Shown here piece by piece: positions 23,865 to 35,684 of a stretch of DNA of 64,000 nt. Source of the DNA: Macrobrachium rosenbergii (taxonomy: Eukaryota; Arthropoda; Malacostraca; Decapoda; Palaemonidae). Location: contig NC_089755.1 of NCBI RefSeq assembly GCF_040412425.1, positions 58,124,298 through 58,188,297 of the forward strand, given 5' to 3'. Within the stretch, counting starts at the first letter, position 1, and every line of letters starts with the position of its first letter. The notes below the pieces were generated by a model. It did no database searches, was not told the origin of the DNA, and saw nothing but the letters and a program-made list of their open reading frames with translations. The position numbers and the translations under genes were made by a program.

Positions 23865-24273
23865 GTAGGTACGCTTTCTCTTATGAATTAATTCACATAA
23901 GGTCAAAAGGTACCTAGGACAGCGATCTACCCTTCTCGTCCTTTGGTCTTCTTCCAGTTTTGTCCTTCGAGTTGGTTCGTCTCGATTTGTGAGAGAGAAA
24001 TTCTTCTTGGCGTCGTTTCGAAGAGATGTTTAATATTACTAAGAATCTTACGCTACGAGGAAGGAAATCTACAGGTTCCGTCACATACATCATGAAATTA
24101 ACCAAGATTTTCATACGTAGTGAGAGAAAAGTCTTCTAAGAACAAAAACAAAGGTTCAAACTTAACGTGATTGCATCAAACCAGATTTCCATAATAAAAC
24201 TTTTGTCATGTCCTCGAATTCTTTTTTTTTCCTCTCTCTCTCCTCGACTTTGTTTACAAATTTTCACAATAAA

Positions 24274-24398
24274 AACGAAAAGGAAAGTCCCACCAAGGCC
24301 CACCCCTTTCCCACCTAGTAACTCTTATTTAGTTCACTCTTCTTCTTCTTGAGATTATAGACAATGTCACTAGGTCCTTGCATGCTTTCCTTTTCGTC
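24274..24398. mobile_element. MITE-like element, copy 2
   Basis: Ends AACGAAAAGGAAAG / CTTTCCTTTTCGT, with the same internal ACCAAGGCCCACCCCTTTCC and AGGTCCTTGCATGC as copy 1. It is slightly shorter. Flanking AAAA/TTTT prevents a safe target-site-duplication call. Confidence 0.65.
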
Positions 24399-24589
24399 TT
24401 TTTTATGGACAAGTTAGAATGAATGTGTGATGTTGCAACAAAGATCTGGAATGCAAATTAACTTGGCGTGTTTTTCCACGAATTAGGATTGATGAACAAT
24501 CTTAATTGCCGTAAATAAATAAAAAAAAACTTCAATTTAGTCTATACGACTCATTCTAACTTGCGCTGAGAGATGCTTAAGTTTAAAAA

Positions 24590-24800
24590 ACACATAAGAG
24601 AAGTTCGAGTTCAAACATGAGAGAAGTTTGAATTCAAACACGAGACGTTCTTAAGTTTAAAACACACAAAACACAAGAGAAGTTTAAATTTACAAAACAC
24701 GAGATGTCTCGATTCAGAACACAAGAGATGTCCCAGTTTCAAACAGCAAAGCAGAGCACACTGCTAGAGTTCAAATATGAGAGACGTCTGGATTCCAGAA
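24590..24800. repeat. Degenerate ~35-bp repeat
   Basis: About six loose copies of ACACRAGAGAAGTTYRARTT followed by CAAA. Poorly conserved. Confidence 0.5.
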
Positions 24801-25556
24801 CAGTTGGACTTCCTGGAAAACCATTGTCTGAGGGACGGTCTCATTTATGGACGAATCTCCATAAGCTGAAAACGTACCTGGAACAATGATTAACACTTTT
24901 TCTCTGGCTGCTCTATCCTCAAACGTCGTTTCCTTTGAAGATGAATGAATCCTTCGACTTGAAAACTAAAAGAACAATACCTTCTGTTTACACAGGTAAG
25001 AATGTCACTGAAAGGAACCTAAAACAAAAAATTTATATATACAGTTGTTCCTCCTGGGAAACCTAGAGTCGCTTAAGTCCATTGTCCTAATTTAAACTCC
25101 TGATTAACTTCACCTAAGCAGCTATAGTCTGCGTTGTTCTAAAGGGGTCTGGAAAACATCTCGTGATAAACATTATTGTTGCACATTTCTCTGCAATTGA
25201 AGACATACAGTCTGGCTCTTGACGACTAGGAGGAAAATCCTTCCGTAGGATATCTGGATATGCTCAAAATATAACGAATTTGTTACCTTTTACACATTGC
25301 AAAAGCTACAGTAGCCCTTGGGCGAATTATGAAATCCTAGTAGCATGTACTAATAGCTTCTGATGTTACTGTCGTCAGAGAGTAACATATAATCCTGCTT
25401 AGTTCTCCACATAATGACATTCACTATGACTATTTGTTAGTAGCTTACAATAATAGCAGCATTTAACATTAGCATCAACTTCTTCCACACTTCAGAAACA
25501 GAATTATTTAACTTAATTAGCACCACAAATTCGAACAAGTACATCTAATAGACTGT

Positions 25557-25741
25557 GAAAAGAGAGAGTCAGAGTGGTTGAACACCGAAATTGGAGGAAA
25601 CAAAGCAGGAACGGAGGTCAAGTAAAAGGCTAAAAAACTGGGTACAGCAGCTAGGGGCCGAAGGGACGCTGCAAAAACCCTTTAGTAATGCCCACAGTGC
25701 ACCACGTGAGGTGCAGCGAGGGCACCACCCCCCTACGGGGA
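25557..25741 (+). mobile_element. SINE-like element, 3' part
   Basis: Matches the body of the 28461 copy from about AGGAACGGAGGTCAAGTAAA through GGGGCCGAAGGGACGCTGC to CCCCCCTACGGGG. The 5' part is missing or unrecognisable. Confidence 0.8.
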
Positions 25742-26003
25742 CACATCTAATAGAAAAAAATTCCATTACTGTAAGAGTAGCATTATCCAAATAGCATCTC
25801 CTATTAGTATAGTAGCGTAGCATGTGACTAGTACGTGCTCCTACTGCCGCTGTGATGACATCCAAATTAAGGGCCTTTTTTCTCAGTCACAGGTGTGGGC
25901 ATTACCGCAGGGGAAATTACTTTCATCATACATTTCCTCTGTGACAGTGCCCTCACCCATGCTTGAGGACTTCTTGAAGAAAATGAAGACTTCTGTAAAC
26001 GCC

Positions 26004-26305
26004 AAAGTCAAAATATACTGAATGAGTTAAACTGCTTCAGAATGAGATGGAAAAAATCTGAAAATTCAACATAAAAATTATTTGAAAAGGCACATTATAG
26101 ATAGACATGATGCATTAAATACAAAAAATTATAATCTTATATATAATCATAAATATAAAGTCAAAATATATTGAATGAGTTAAACTGCTTTAGAATGAGA
26201 TGGAAAAAAAAATTTAACATAATTATTATTTGAAAAGGCGCAGTATCAGATAGGCATAATGCATTAAATTACAAAAAATTATAATCTGAAATATAATCTT
26301 AAATA
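26004..26305. repeat. ~153-bp direct tandem duplication
   Basis: AAAGTCAAAATATACTGAAT at 26004 recurs at 26157 with the whole following block (GAGTTAAACTGCTT, GAATGAGATGG, TTTGAAAAGGC). AT-rich and non-coding. Confidence 0.85.
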
Positions 26306-26674
26306 TGATAAATATAATCTTAAATATAATAAGTATAATCTTAAATTTCACTTGATTTGGCAATTATATCAATTTCATTATGCTGAATATGTTCTTAAAT
26401 ATAATGTGTCAATAGTTATGAACTAACCTTGTAACTAACAGTACCATTTACTATTAATGATAGGTAGTAGTATACAGCGTTCAAGGAGAAATATCTATAA
26501 TTTAATATCATTGAAGAGCTGTTACTTATGGATCATGAAAAGTGATATATAGGTGCGCCTATTATTGTAATAGTTACGACTGTCAATATCAAATATACCC
26601 TATGCTTTTTTGCCCCAAATGCCCTGTAAGCTTGACAACTCAGACATTGCCTTTCAATTCTCACCTGAATGAAG

Positions 26675-26920
26675 ATAAGCTTACTCCTTCCCTTTCCCAC
26701 CTGGCGTTTGGCAAGCTTAGAAAGCTGATTCTTCATTACCTTTGCAGTCCTAAGCTTGAAGAATATCTCACCTGGCCTCTGGCAAGCTTTTTTGGAAAGC
26801 TGACTCTTCTTCAGTAGCTCCGAAGTCCTCAGCTTGAAGAATATCTCACCTGGCCTCTGGCAAGCTTTTTTGGAAAGCTGACTCTTCTTCAGTAGCTCCG
26901 AAGTCCTAAGCTTGAAGAAA
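26675..26920. repeat. 78-bp tandem repeat, ~3 copies, open on the minus strand
   Basis: AGCTTGAAG recurs at 26753, 26831 and 26909. Units two and three are almost identical; the first is diverged. On the minus strand each unit encodes 26 residues (FFKLRTSELLKKSQLSKKAC...). The 154-codon frame at 26533-26997 has no ATG at its start, so it could be part of an exon of a basic repeat protein or simply a repeat artefact. Confidence 0.8.
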
Positions 26921-27058
26921 TTTCGCATCCACGTCTGGTCCTCCTCACATGTGGTGGGGCAAAAGTCAAAGCAAGTTGACAGCATATAATTGCTCAACTA
27001 AGTTATTTATAAACAGTTGTCACTATCAGATACTGCCCGCTCGTTTTGACTGTGGTTC

Positions 27059-27059
<1 letters not shown>

Positions 27060-27153
<94 letters not shown>

Positions 27154-27287
27154 AGGTCTTTGGCTCAGGTACTTTAATCCAAGAAACGGTAAAACGTCCA
27201 ATTGGGCTACTTAGAACAGCACTTTTACTCTTGAATAATTCATAACTTGTAAAAATTCCGATGAATATCTTCAAAGATGAGAAAATC

Positions 27288-27375
<88 letters not shown>

Positions 27376-27460
27376 AGGTCCTTGGCTCAGAATACTTCAT
27401 AACGTATAAAAACTCCTATGAATGTCTTCAAAGATGAAATAATATTATTGACGAATCTTT
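27060..27460. repeat. Duplicated (GA)n block
   Basis: (GA)n at 27060-27149 and 27292-27371 are each followed by GTTTTGAGGTC(T/C)TTGGCTCAG and then TCATAACTTGTAAAAA / TCATAACGTATAAAAA and CTTCAAAGATGA. The microsatellite therefore belongs to a tandemly duplicated unit of about 230 bp. Confidence 0.9.
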
Positions 27461-27867
27461 GAAAGACGAAAATATATCAATGGAATTTTCCAGATTTTAT
27501 CTTCAACTCACGTACTCAGATTTGTTGAAAATATAAACATTCAGATTGATTACAAAGAAAAGCTAGCGTTCTGACATAAAAGAAATTCTAAATGAATTCT
27601 ACATTAATCTTTATCTATTACGAAAAAGGAATATTGGGCCATTATTGAAAAATTTATGAGAAAAATATTTCTTACGAAATCAGTTATATATCAAAATATC
27701 TGCGTATGAAAATTAAAGTTACCATTTTGTTACATTTCTAGTTTTGACCAATGTTGAGAGATTAGTAAATTTCACGTTCTCAAATTTTTAATATTCTAAA
27801 CAAATTGGTAATCTTGAACTTGGTGATTGTGATAGAAATGAGGGCCGTCACAGAAATTAATTATGAT

Positions 27868-27924
<57 letters not shown>

Positions 27925-27970
27925 CAAATAATTAATATGGGTATAATAATCACCGAGGATTGGTTTCTCC

Positions 27971-28001
<31 letters not shown>
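27868..28001. repeat. Two (AAT)n tracts
   Basis: (AAT)n at about 27868-27924 and 27970-28001. Confidence 0.95.
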
Positions 28002-28005
<4 letters not shown>

Positions 28006-28159
28006 CAACTAGAGTAACTTTTCGACATACCTCTTCTCAAAGTTGACAGCTGCGTTGATTGAGCTTGACAGAAAAGTGTGTTCGTAACTGATCCAGAAAT
28101 GTTTCAAATATATATACAACATTCCTGTCACGGTTACAATACTACTTATCTTCCTCACA

Positions 28160-28440
28160 CACACACACAAACAAATTCCTCGGTTAAAATAACTTTCACC
28201 ACTTACTATCATGCACTGAAGGATTTTCATAGCACCCTTTGGTGAAAATAACACCTTTTCTGATAATGTTATTCATTTAAAAAAGTGTATGTTATTCATT
28301 GGTTAAAAGGGTTTCACCCCAAACTGCCATGCATCTTAATGTACAACACTTCTTGGTTAAAATAATTTTTTTCTATCCTTTTTACAACAACAGAATTTTA
28401 TAAATTCTTTGGTTAAAATACTTTTACCAATGTTGTTAGT
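28160..28440. repeat. Degenerate ~58-bp repeat
   Basis: TTGGTTAAAAT-type motifs at about 28181, 28240, 28300, 28353 and 28410, each followed by CTTTNACC-like sequence. Confidence 0.5.
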
Positions 28441-28460
28441 CATTAAACTGAACTAATATA

Positions 28461-28760
28461 GAATTTAGGCCAGAGGCCAAGCACTGGGACCTATGAGGTC
28501 ATTCAGCGCTGAAACGGAAATTGACAGTAAAAGTTTGAAAGGCGTAACAGGAGGAAGACCTCGCAGTTGCACTATGAATCAGTTGTTAGGAGAGGATTGA
28601 AAGTAAGATGGAAGAGAGAGAATATGAAAGGAGGTACAGTAAAAGGCACGAAAGGGGTTGAAGCAGCTAGGGTCCGAAGGCACGCTGCAAAGAACCTTAA
28701 GTAATGCCTACAGTGCACCGCATGAGGTGCACTGACAGCACTACCCCCCTACGGGGAAAT
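28461..28760 (+). mobile_element. Full-length-looking SINE-like element
   Basis: Runs from GAATTTAGGCCAGAGGCCAA through CACTGGGACCTATGAGGTCA, GCGCTGAAACGG and the conserved GACGCTGC-like middle (here CACGCTGC), to CCCCCCTACGGGG. It is the most complete copy here and defines the head (GCACTGGGACCTATGAGGTC) also found at 53.7 kb. I recognise this sequence type from decapod transcripts; a search would confirm it. Confidence 0.85.
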
Positions 28761-29127
28761 ATGTATCAACATGCACATCAAAAATACTGGGTTATTTTTT
28801 ACAGTTTAGAAAACAATACATTTACATGCAGCTGGTAATCAATTGTTATGGATATACTGGCGTTAAATATTCGTTAAATTCCTTAAATTCTATCAAATGC
28901 AATTCACAACATCAGTATTTACACTTCTGTGAAAAATTAAAAAATAAATTTTCTTCAAAATATTTAAGACATTTGACAAACATTTAAATTGAAGTAATTC
29001 GTCATAAACCGCTGAAAAACAGTAGAAAATAATTTGCAAAACTTGAAACATTATATTTTATGATATGTCTCATTCAGTCAAGTTACTAAACAGTAATAAA
29101 AATAAGAAGAAAAATATTTGTCTTTAC

Positions 29128-29660
29128 CTCAGAACACCTTGGTGACTCGATCCTCAAAACGCGCGGAACCGCATCCTACGTCGATAAGTCACACGGCTTC
29201 ACATTTCCTCACACTGAAGATATTGGCTGCCCATGTCTTCAGAGTCTGCCGTATTGGAGGTTACAATTCTAACGCACAATAAGCAGACTCTCAAGGCTTG
29301 AGCGCTATTAATCTGGCTCGAATAACGTTCGTTATGCCGCTGGAATAACGCTGGGAGAGCGGAAGAATCTCAGCTAATGATAAACCTTAAAATAAATTTG
29401 TTTTCTGAAAGGTACTCAGAGAGAGACTCCAAAAGTAATGATTGACAGAAGGGAATGACAGAGGAAATCACTGATATATAGATCAACTAGATAGGCTACT
29501 TTTGGCGCGAAGTAGTTTTTGTCAGTGTCGTCATGTCCGCCATCTTGAAACCTTTGAGTCAAGTGGAAAAAACGCTAAAAATAAAGGTACAAGATGCTGT
29601 ACACTTAAGCCGGAGTTTTGTTTAGACTCGTACATTCGTCTGGAGCTCAAGATGGCGTCC
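29128..29660 (-). promoter_or_regulatory. CpG-rich promoter region with YY1 and E2F motifs; possible first exon
   Basis: An island of higher GC holds a minus-strand YY1 site (CAAGATGGCGGAC; CCGCCATCTTG on plus, 29537-29547), an E2F-like TTTTGGCGCGAAG (29500-29512), and a second, plus-strand YY1-like CAAGATGGCG (29648-29657). YY1 sites of this orientation typically lie just downstream of transcription starts. About 410 nt downstream on the minus strand is a strong donor, CTGAG|GTAAAGAC (29128/29127), consistent with a mostly non-coding first exon. The longest frame in it is short. The plus-strand YY1 site leaves room for divergent transcription. The rest of the gene was not found. Confidence 0.35.
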
Positions 29661-30300
29661 CTACGACTCTGGATAGAATAACAGTTGAAATTTATTTAAT
29701 AGTAATTGAAATGGGAGTTGTAAAATGACGATCACTGTTCCAGGAGCAGCTTTCTCTGCTATGACGAAATCATACATAGCCGAGTTGATGCACCTAAAAT
29801 GGCAATTCACCTTGTTCATCTTTTACCTCCGGGACATCATATAAAACAATTGGTCTAATGAATTAGCTTTTGTGGTTTGAAAGTGCAAAGATATCTGAAA
29901 ACTAAGGAGTATCCAGCTTACAATGCCCAGTTTTAGTTTAAAGGATTTGACGTTTAAGGATGAATATTATTATTGTTATTATTCAGAAGATGGACCCTAT
30001 TCATATGGAACAAACCCACAAGCGCCATTGACTTGAAATTCAAGCTAGAAAGAAGTAACAGAAGGTAATGGGAAACAGAGAAAGAAGAGATCACTTATTT
30101 AAAATAAATTAACAAATCAATAAATAAATGATGAAATAAACATTAAAAGAACTTGAAAAACACCATCTTAAAAGGAGAGGCTCTATAGCCCTAGTTCTCT
30201 GGGAGTAAGCCAAAGACACCGCCTGTCCAGAGTCATAGAGACATGACCAAAACTAAAACACGTCTATGACAACTCTAGACTTGCGATGCCTCTGAAGACC
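29661..30300. other. No gene seen
   Basis: AT-rich sequence downstream (plus) of the promoter-like island. No repeat or useful frame. Confidence 0.45.
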
Positions 30301-30319
30301 TTCGGCCCCTGTCATGAAT

Positions 30320-31100
30320 AGGTGGAGTACTTTCCCTGCAATTAACAGGAGAAACACTCTACCTAAAATTGAACAGGTGAAGCACTGCCTGCAGTTAACA
30401 GGTGAAACGCTAGATGCCATGAACAGATGAAACACGCTAACTATAATTAACAGAAGAAACACACTTCCTAAAATGGACAGGTGAAACACTACCTGCAGTT
30501 AACAGGTGACACACTACCTATAATTAACAGGTGAAACACTTATGTAATTAACAGGTGAAACACACTACCTGCAATTAACAGAACAGGTGAAAAAATCAAT
30601 CTACAATGAACAGGTGAAACACTCTACATGCAATTGACAGGTGAAACATTCTACCTGCAATTGACAGGTAAAATACTCTACCTGCAATTGACAGGTAAAA
30701 CATTCTACCTGCATTTGACAGTGGAAATATTCTACCTGCAATTGACACGGGAAACATTCTACCTGCAATTGACAGGTGAAAAGTTCTACCAGCAATTGAC
30801 AGGTAAAATATTCTACCTGAAATTGACAGGTAAAACATTCTACCTGCAATTGACAGGTGAAACATTCTACCTGCAATTGACAGGTAAAATATATTCTACC
30901 TGCAATTGACAGGTGAAAAACTCAATCTACAATGAACAGATCAAACACTACACTTACAATTAACAGGTAAAATATTCTACTTGTAGTTAACAGGGACAAC
31001 ACACTACCTGCAGGTAACAGTAAAAACACTCTACCTGCAGTTAACAGTTAAAACACTCTACCTGCAGTTAATAGGGACAACACTCTACCTGAAATTATGC
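30320..31100. repeat. 27-bp minisatellite, ~28 units
   Basis: Consensus ACAGGTGAAACATTCTACCT followed by GCAATTG. The central part (30600-30915) is the most regular. Since 27 bp is nine codons, frames of about 90 codons open on both strands (repeats like LSIAGRMFY); they are by-products. Each unit contains CAGGTGAAA or CAGGTAAAA on the plus strand and CAGGTAGAA on the minus strand. Confidence 0.95.
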
Positions 31101-31600
31101 AAACAGTCCTCCTCATCCTCAGCCCACCAAGCTTCCCCGAAACAAAGCTCCGAAAGATGACGTCACCTGTTCTCAGCCAAAAGCGTTATCGAATTCATGA
31201 GGCTTCGTAATTCCGTCATGGACTCAACAGCGCTTCATCGTGATAACAGGAAAAGAATTGTTAGCAGGGAAGCCTCTGGCTCCACCAATAACTCTTCTAA
31301 CCCTTTGAAAGCTTCAGCTTTGAAGCAGATTCAGCATTTGACTTAGGCTAATCAATAGCAGGAAAAGATTCTCTGGGGAAGCCTTTTTTGGATTCACCAG
31401 TAACTCTTCTAAACCTTTGAAAGCAGATTCAGTATTTGACATTGGCAAATCGGTCTCACTCATAGCACGTCGAAATGGGGCTTAATATCTTTTTCCAATG
31501 TTATTAATATTAATAATCATGCCAATGGATACACTCAAATGTCATAAGGCGGATGAATAATTATCTATGTAAGATACGAAATTGCTTTGAAAACACGATT
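31100..31600. other. No gene seen; internal ~65-bp duplication
   Basis: CAGGAAAAGA...GGGAAGCCT...ACCANTAACTCTTCTAA appears twice (about 31245-31330 and 31356-31440). No other feature. Confidence 0.45.
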
Positions 31601-31605
31601 AAAAA

Positions 31606-31610
<5 letters not shown>

Positions 31611-31677
<67 letters not shown>

Positions 31678-31741
31678 CTTAGGGAAGAGCTAGCAATTAA
31701 GATAAAAGCTCTTAAAACAATGGAATAGAACCAATAAGCAT

Positions 31742-31794
<53 letters not shown>

Positions 31795-31819
31795 AAGCAA
31801 TGGAATAGAACGCAGGAAA

Positions 31820-31890
<71 letters not shown>

Positions 31891-31990
31891 TCAGTTATCA
31901 AAAGAGAATGAAAAAAAGGGAAACAGAAAGACGACGGAACAGAACGCAACAAAGCAAAAGGGGAGAGAGAGAGAGAGAGAGAGAGGACGG
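31611..31990. repeat. Cluster of four (GA)n tracts in a repeated setting
   Basis: GA tracts at about 31611-31675, 31743-31791, 31822-31887 and 31964-31984. Two are linked by the repeated AATGGAATAGAAC, so at least part of the cluster is a tandem duplication. Confidence 0.92.
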
Positions 31991-32129
31991 GGGGCGGCAA
32001 AAGGTTACAGAACACACTCTACGGCAAAAATCTCCTTTTCCCAAAGTTGATAGCACTACCCGGAAGGGTTGCTATCCTCGATACGACGTTACCTTACTAC
32101 AAACGGCGAGATCGGTATAGCATCCCCTC

Positions 32130-32480
32130 CAGGTAGCAGTAAGCAGCAGCAGGGGAAGCAGGAGAAGCAGGAAAAGCAGCAGCAGCAGTAGCAGCAGCAG
32201 GCACAGCAGTAGTAGCAGGTTCTTCTAGCGATCTGTTCTTCAAGGATCTTCCTTTTCTTGAGGAGTATTTGCTGAAGATAATAGCAGTAAGCAGCAGCAG
32301 GAAAAGCAGTGGAGCAGTGGCAAAAGCAGGAAAAGCAGCAGGTGCAGTAGCAGCAGCAGTAGCAGGCTTTTCCAGTGATCTGTCCTTCCAGGATCTTCAT
32401 TTTCAGGATCTTCATCAGCAGGAAAAGCAGTTTCTTCCAGTGATCTGTCCTTCCAGGATCTTCATCTTTCTGAGAAGTAT
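32130..32480. repeat. AGC-rich repeat with duplicated ~130-bp unit
   Basis: Runs of GCAGCAGCAG/GAAAAGCAG followed by CAGTGATCTGTCCTTCCAGG, GATCTTCAT and GTATTT(G/A)CTG(A/G)AGAT recur two to three times. The Cys- or Ala-rich frames on the two strands derive from the trinucleotide bias. Confidence 0.8.
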
Positions 32481-32652
32481 TTACTGGAGATGATTAGGTC
32501 CTCAGAGCGAATCCTTCCAAGAGTATCCTTTATTGGAAGCAGGTCAAAGGGAATCCTTACTTACGAAACCTCTCGCTAAGAGGAATGTTTTCCACTTAAT
32601 AATAATAATAAAAGAATTAGGGGACGCAGCGTCGCAGTTAATTAGGTGTAAC

Positions 32653-32719
32653 GGTGGCATAGCCGTTGGTGAAATATCTATTAAATTAAACTATATTTCC
32701 CCCAACGGAGATGCCATCC
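32653..32719. repeat. Inverted repeat, ~23-bp arms
   Basis: GGTGGCATAGCCGTTGGTGA and its near complement CCCCAACGGAGATGCCATCC are separated by about 20 nt of AT-rich loop. It lies immediately before the 98-bp array. Confidence 0.75.
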
Positions 32720-32761
32720 TCACACCCAATTCTTTCCATAGAAGAGAGGGAAGAGGAAAAG

Positions 32762-35590
32762 GGTGTTTCTCACTTCGTAATCCTACATCCTGAAAGGAAA
32801 ACTGAGTATATTTGAAACAACAGTGTTGAATTTTCGAACACAATAACAAAAGGTCGTTTCTCACTTCGTAATGCTGTAGCGTGAATGGAAAATTAAAGAT
32901 GTTTGAAACAACAATGTTGAATTTTCGAACACTAAAATGATAGGAAAATGTTGTTTCTCTATAACTTGAATGGAAAATTGGAGATGTTTGAAACAACGAT
33001 GTTGAATTTTCGAACACTAAAATGATAGGAAAATGTTGTTTCTCACTTCGTAATGCTGTAACTTGAATGGAAAATTGGAGATGTTTGAAACAACGATGTT
33101 GAATTTTCGAACACTAAAATGATAGGAAAATGTTGTTTCTCACTTCGTAATGCTGTAACTTGAACGGAAAATTGAATATATTTGAAACAACAATGTTGAA
33201 TTTTCGAACACTAAAATGATAGGAAAATGTTGTTTCTCACTTCGTAATGCTGTAACTTGAACGGAAAATTGAATATATTTGAAACAACAATGTTGAATTT
33301 TCGAACACTAAAATCATAGGAAAATGTTGTTTCTCACTTCGTAATGCTGTAACTTGAATGGAAAACTGAAGACGTTTGAAAATTGAATATATTTGAAACA
33401 AATAACAAAAGGTCGTTTCTCACTTCGAATTTTTGAACGGAAAATTGAATATATTTGAAACAAAAATGCTGTTGTTTGTTTCTCTTTCGTAATCCTGTAA
33501 CCTGAAAGGAAAATTAAAACATAATTTTTTCGAAACAACAAAAGGTTGTTTCTCGCTTTGTAATCCTGTAACCTGAAAGGAAATTTTTGAACACTAGACA
33601 CAAATGAAAAAGGTTGTTTCTCGCTTCGTAATCCTGTAACCTGAAAGAAACATTTAAAATATTTGAAACAACAATTTTCGAATGCGATTTGTTTCTCGAA
33701 CAACTAAAATAATAAACAACACTTGAAAAGACTAAGAAAAGGTTGTTTTCCAACCTGAAAGAAACATTTAAAATATTTGAAACAACAACACTGAAAATGT
33801 TGTTTTCACTTCGTAATTAGATATATTAGAAACAACAATTTTGAATTTTCGAATACTCCAGGAGGCAGAAAACGTTGTTTCTCTCTTCATAATCCTTTAA
33901 CCTGAAAGGTAAATTAATTATGTTTGAAACAACAATGCTGAATTTTCGACACTAAAATAATAAGAAAATGTTGTTTCTCACTTTGTAATCCTGTAACCTG
34001 AAAGGAAAATTAGATATATTAGAAACAACAATTTTAAGTTTTCGAACCCTAAGAATAAAATGTTGTTTCTCGCTTCACAATGCTGTAACCTGAAAGGAAA
34101 ACTGAAATTTAGTTGAAACAACAATGTTGAATTTCCGAACACTAAAATAAGAAGAAAATGCTGTTTCTCACTTCGTAATCCTGTAACCTGACAGGAAAAT
34201 TAGATATATTAGAAACAACAATTTAAATTTTTCGAACGCTAGAGTAGGCAGAAAACGTTGTTTCTCGTTTCATAATGCTGTAACCTGAAAGGAAAATAAA
34301 ATATATTTGAAACAACAGTGTTGAAATCCCAAGCATTAAAATGGTAAGCAGAAAAAGCTTCTCACCTCTCAATCCTGTAACCTGAAAGAAAAACTAAACA
34401 TGTTTGAAACAACAATGCTGAATTTTCGAATACTAGAGTAAGCAGAAAAGGTTGTTTCTCACTTCGTAATCCTGTAACCTGAAAGAAAAACTGAATATGT
34501 TTGAAATTACAATGCTGAATTTTCGAACACTGAAATAAGAAAAAAACGTTGTTTCTCGTTTCGGAATTCTGTAACCTGAAAAGAGTAGATATATTTGAAA
34601 CAACGATGTTGAATTTTCGAATCCTAAAAGAAGAAGAAAATGTTGTTTTTCGCATCGAAATCCTGTAACCTGAAAGAAAAATTTAGTATATTTGAAACAA
34701 CAAAGTTGAATTTTCGAACACTAGAGTAAGCGGAAAAGGTTGTTTCTCACTTCATCATCCTGTAACCTGAAAGAAAAACTAAATTTATTTGAAACAACAA
34801 TGCTGAAATAAGAAAATAAAGGTTGTTTCTCGCTTCGGAATTCTGTAACCTGAAAGGAAAATGAGATATATTTGAAACAACAATGTTGAGTATTCGAACA
34901 CTGAAATAAGAACAAAGGTTGTTTCTCACTTCGTAATGCTGTACCTGAAAGAAAAATTAGGCAGATATATCTGAAACGACAATGTTGAATTTTCGAACAC
35001 TAAAATAAGAAGGAAAAAAGGTTGTTTCTCACTTCGTAATCCTGTAACTTGAAAGGAAAATTAAATATATTAGAAACAACAATGTTGAATTTTCGAACGC
35101 TAAAATAATAAGAAAGGTTGTTTCTCACTTCGTAATGCTGTAACCTGAAAGGAAAATTAGATATATTTGAAACAACAATGTTGAATATTCGAACACTAAA
35201 ATAATAAGAAAGGTTGTTTCTCACTCCGTAAACCTGTAACCTGAAAGGAACACTGAATTTATTGGAAACAACAATGTTGAATTTTAGAATACTCGAGTAA
35301 GCAGAAAAGGTTGTTTCTCGCTTCATAATGCTGTAACCTGAAAGGAAAATCAAATATATTTGAAACAACAATGCTGAAATTCCGAACACTAAAATAAGAA
35401 GAAAATGCTGCTTCTCACTTTGTAATCCTGTAAACTTAAAGGAAAATTAGATACATTTGAAACAACAATGTTGGATTTTCGAACACTTAAACTTTAATAA
35501 AAGGTTGTTTCTCGCTTCTGAATTCTGCAACTTGAAAGAAAAAGTAGATATATTTGAAACAACAATGTTGAATTTTCGAACGGTAAAACC
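32762..35590. repeat. ~98-bp minisatellite, ~28 units
   Basis: The unit combines TGTTGTTTCTCACTTCGTAA, TCCTGTAACCTGAAAGGAAA, TATATTTGAAACAACAATGT and TGAATTTTCGAACACTAAAA. Equivalent points at 33034, 33131 and 33229 give 97-98 bp. Each unit contains the inverted pair GTTGTTTC...GAAACAAC. The first units are more regular, with irregular lengths between 33350 and 33850. Minus-strand frames of about 60-130 codons are products of the repeat. Confidence 0.94.
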
Positions 35591-35684
35591 GAGGGATTTT
35601 GAAAATCATTCTTTTGCGTGTCATCAGGAACTGTAATCTGGAAAAATGGAGATTAATATACATTTCAAATAATAATTTTGAATT

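Noticed and set aside
24890..24984. Plus-strand exon ending at TACACAG|GTAAGAATG
   Set aside because: The donor is excellent but the upstream frame is only about 31 codons and the same bases make an acceptor; no partner exon seen.
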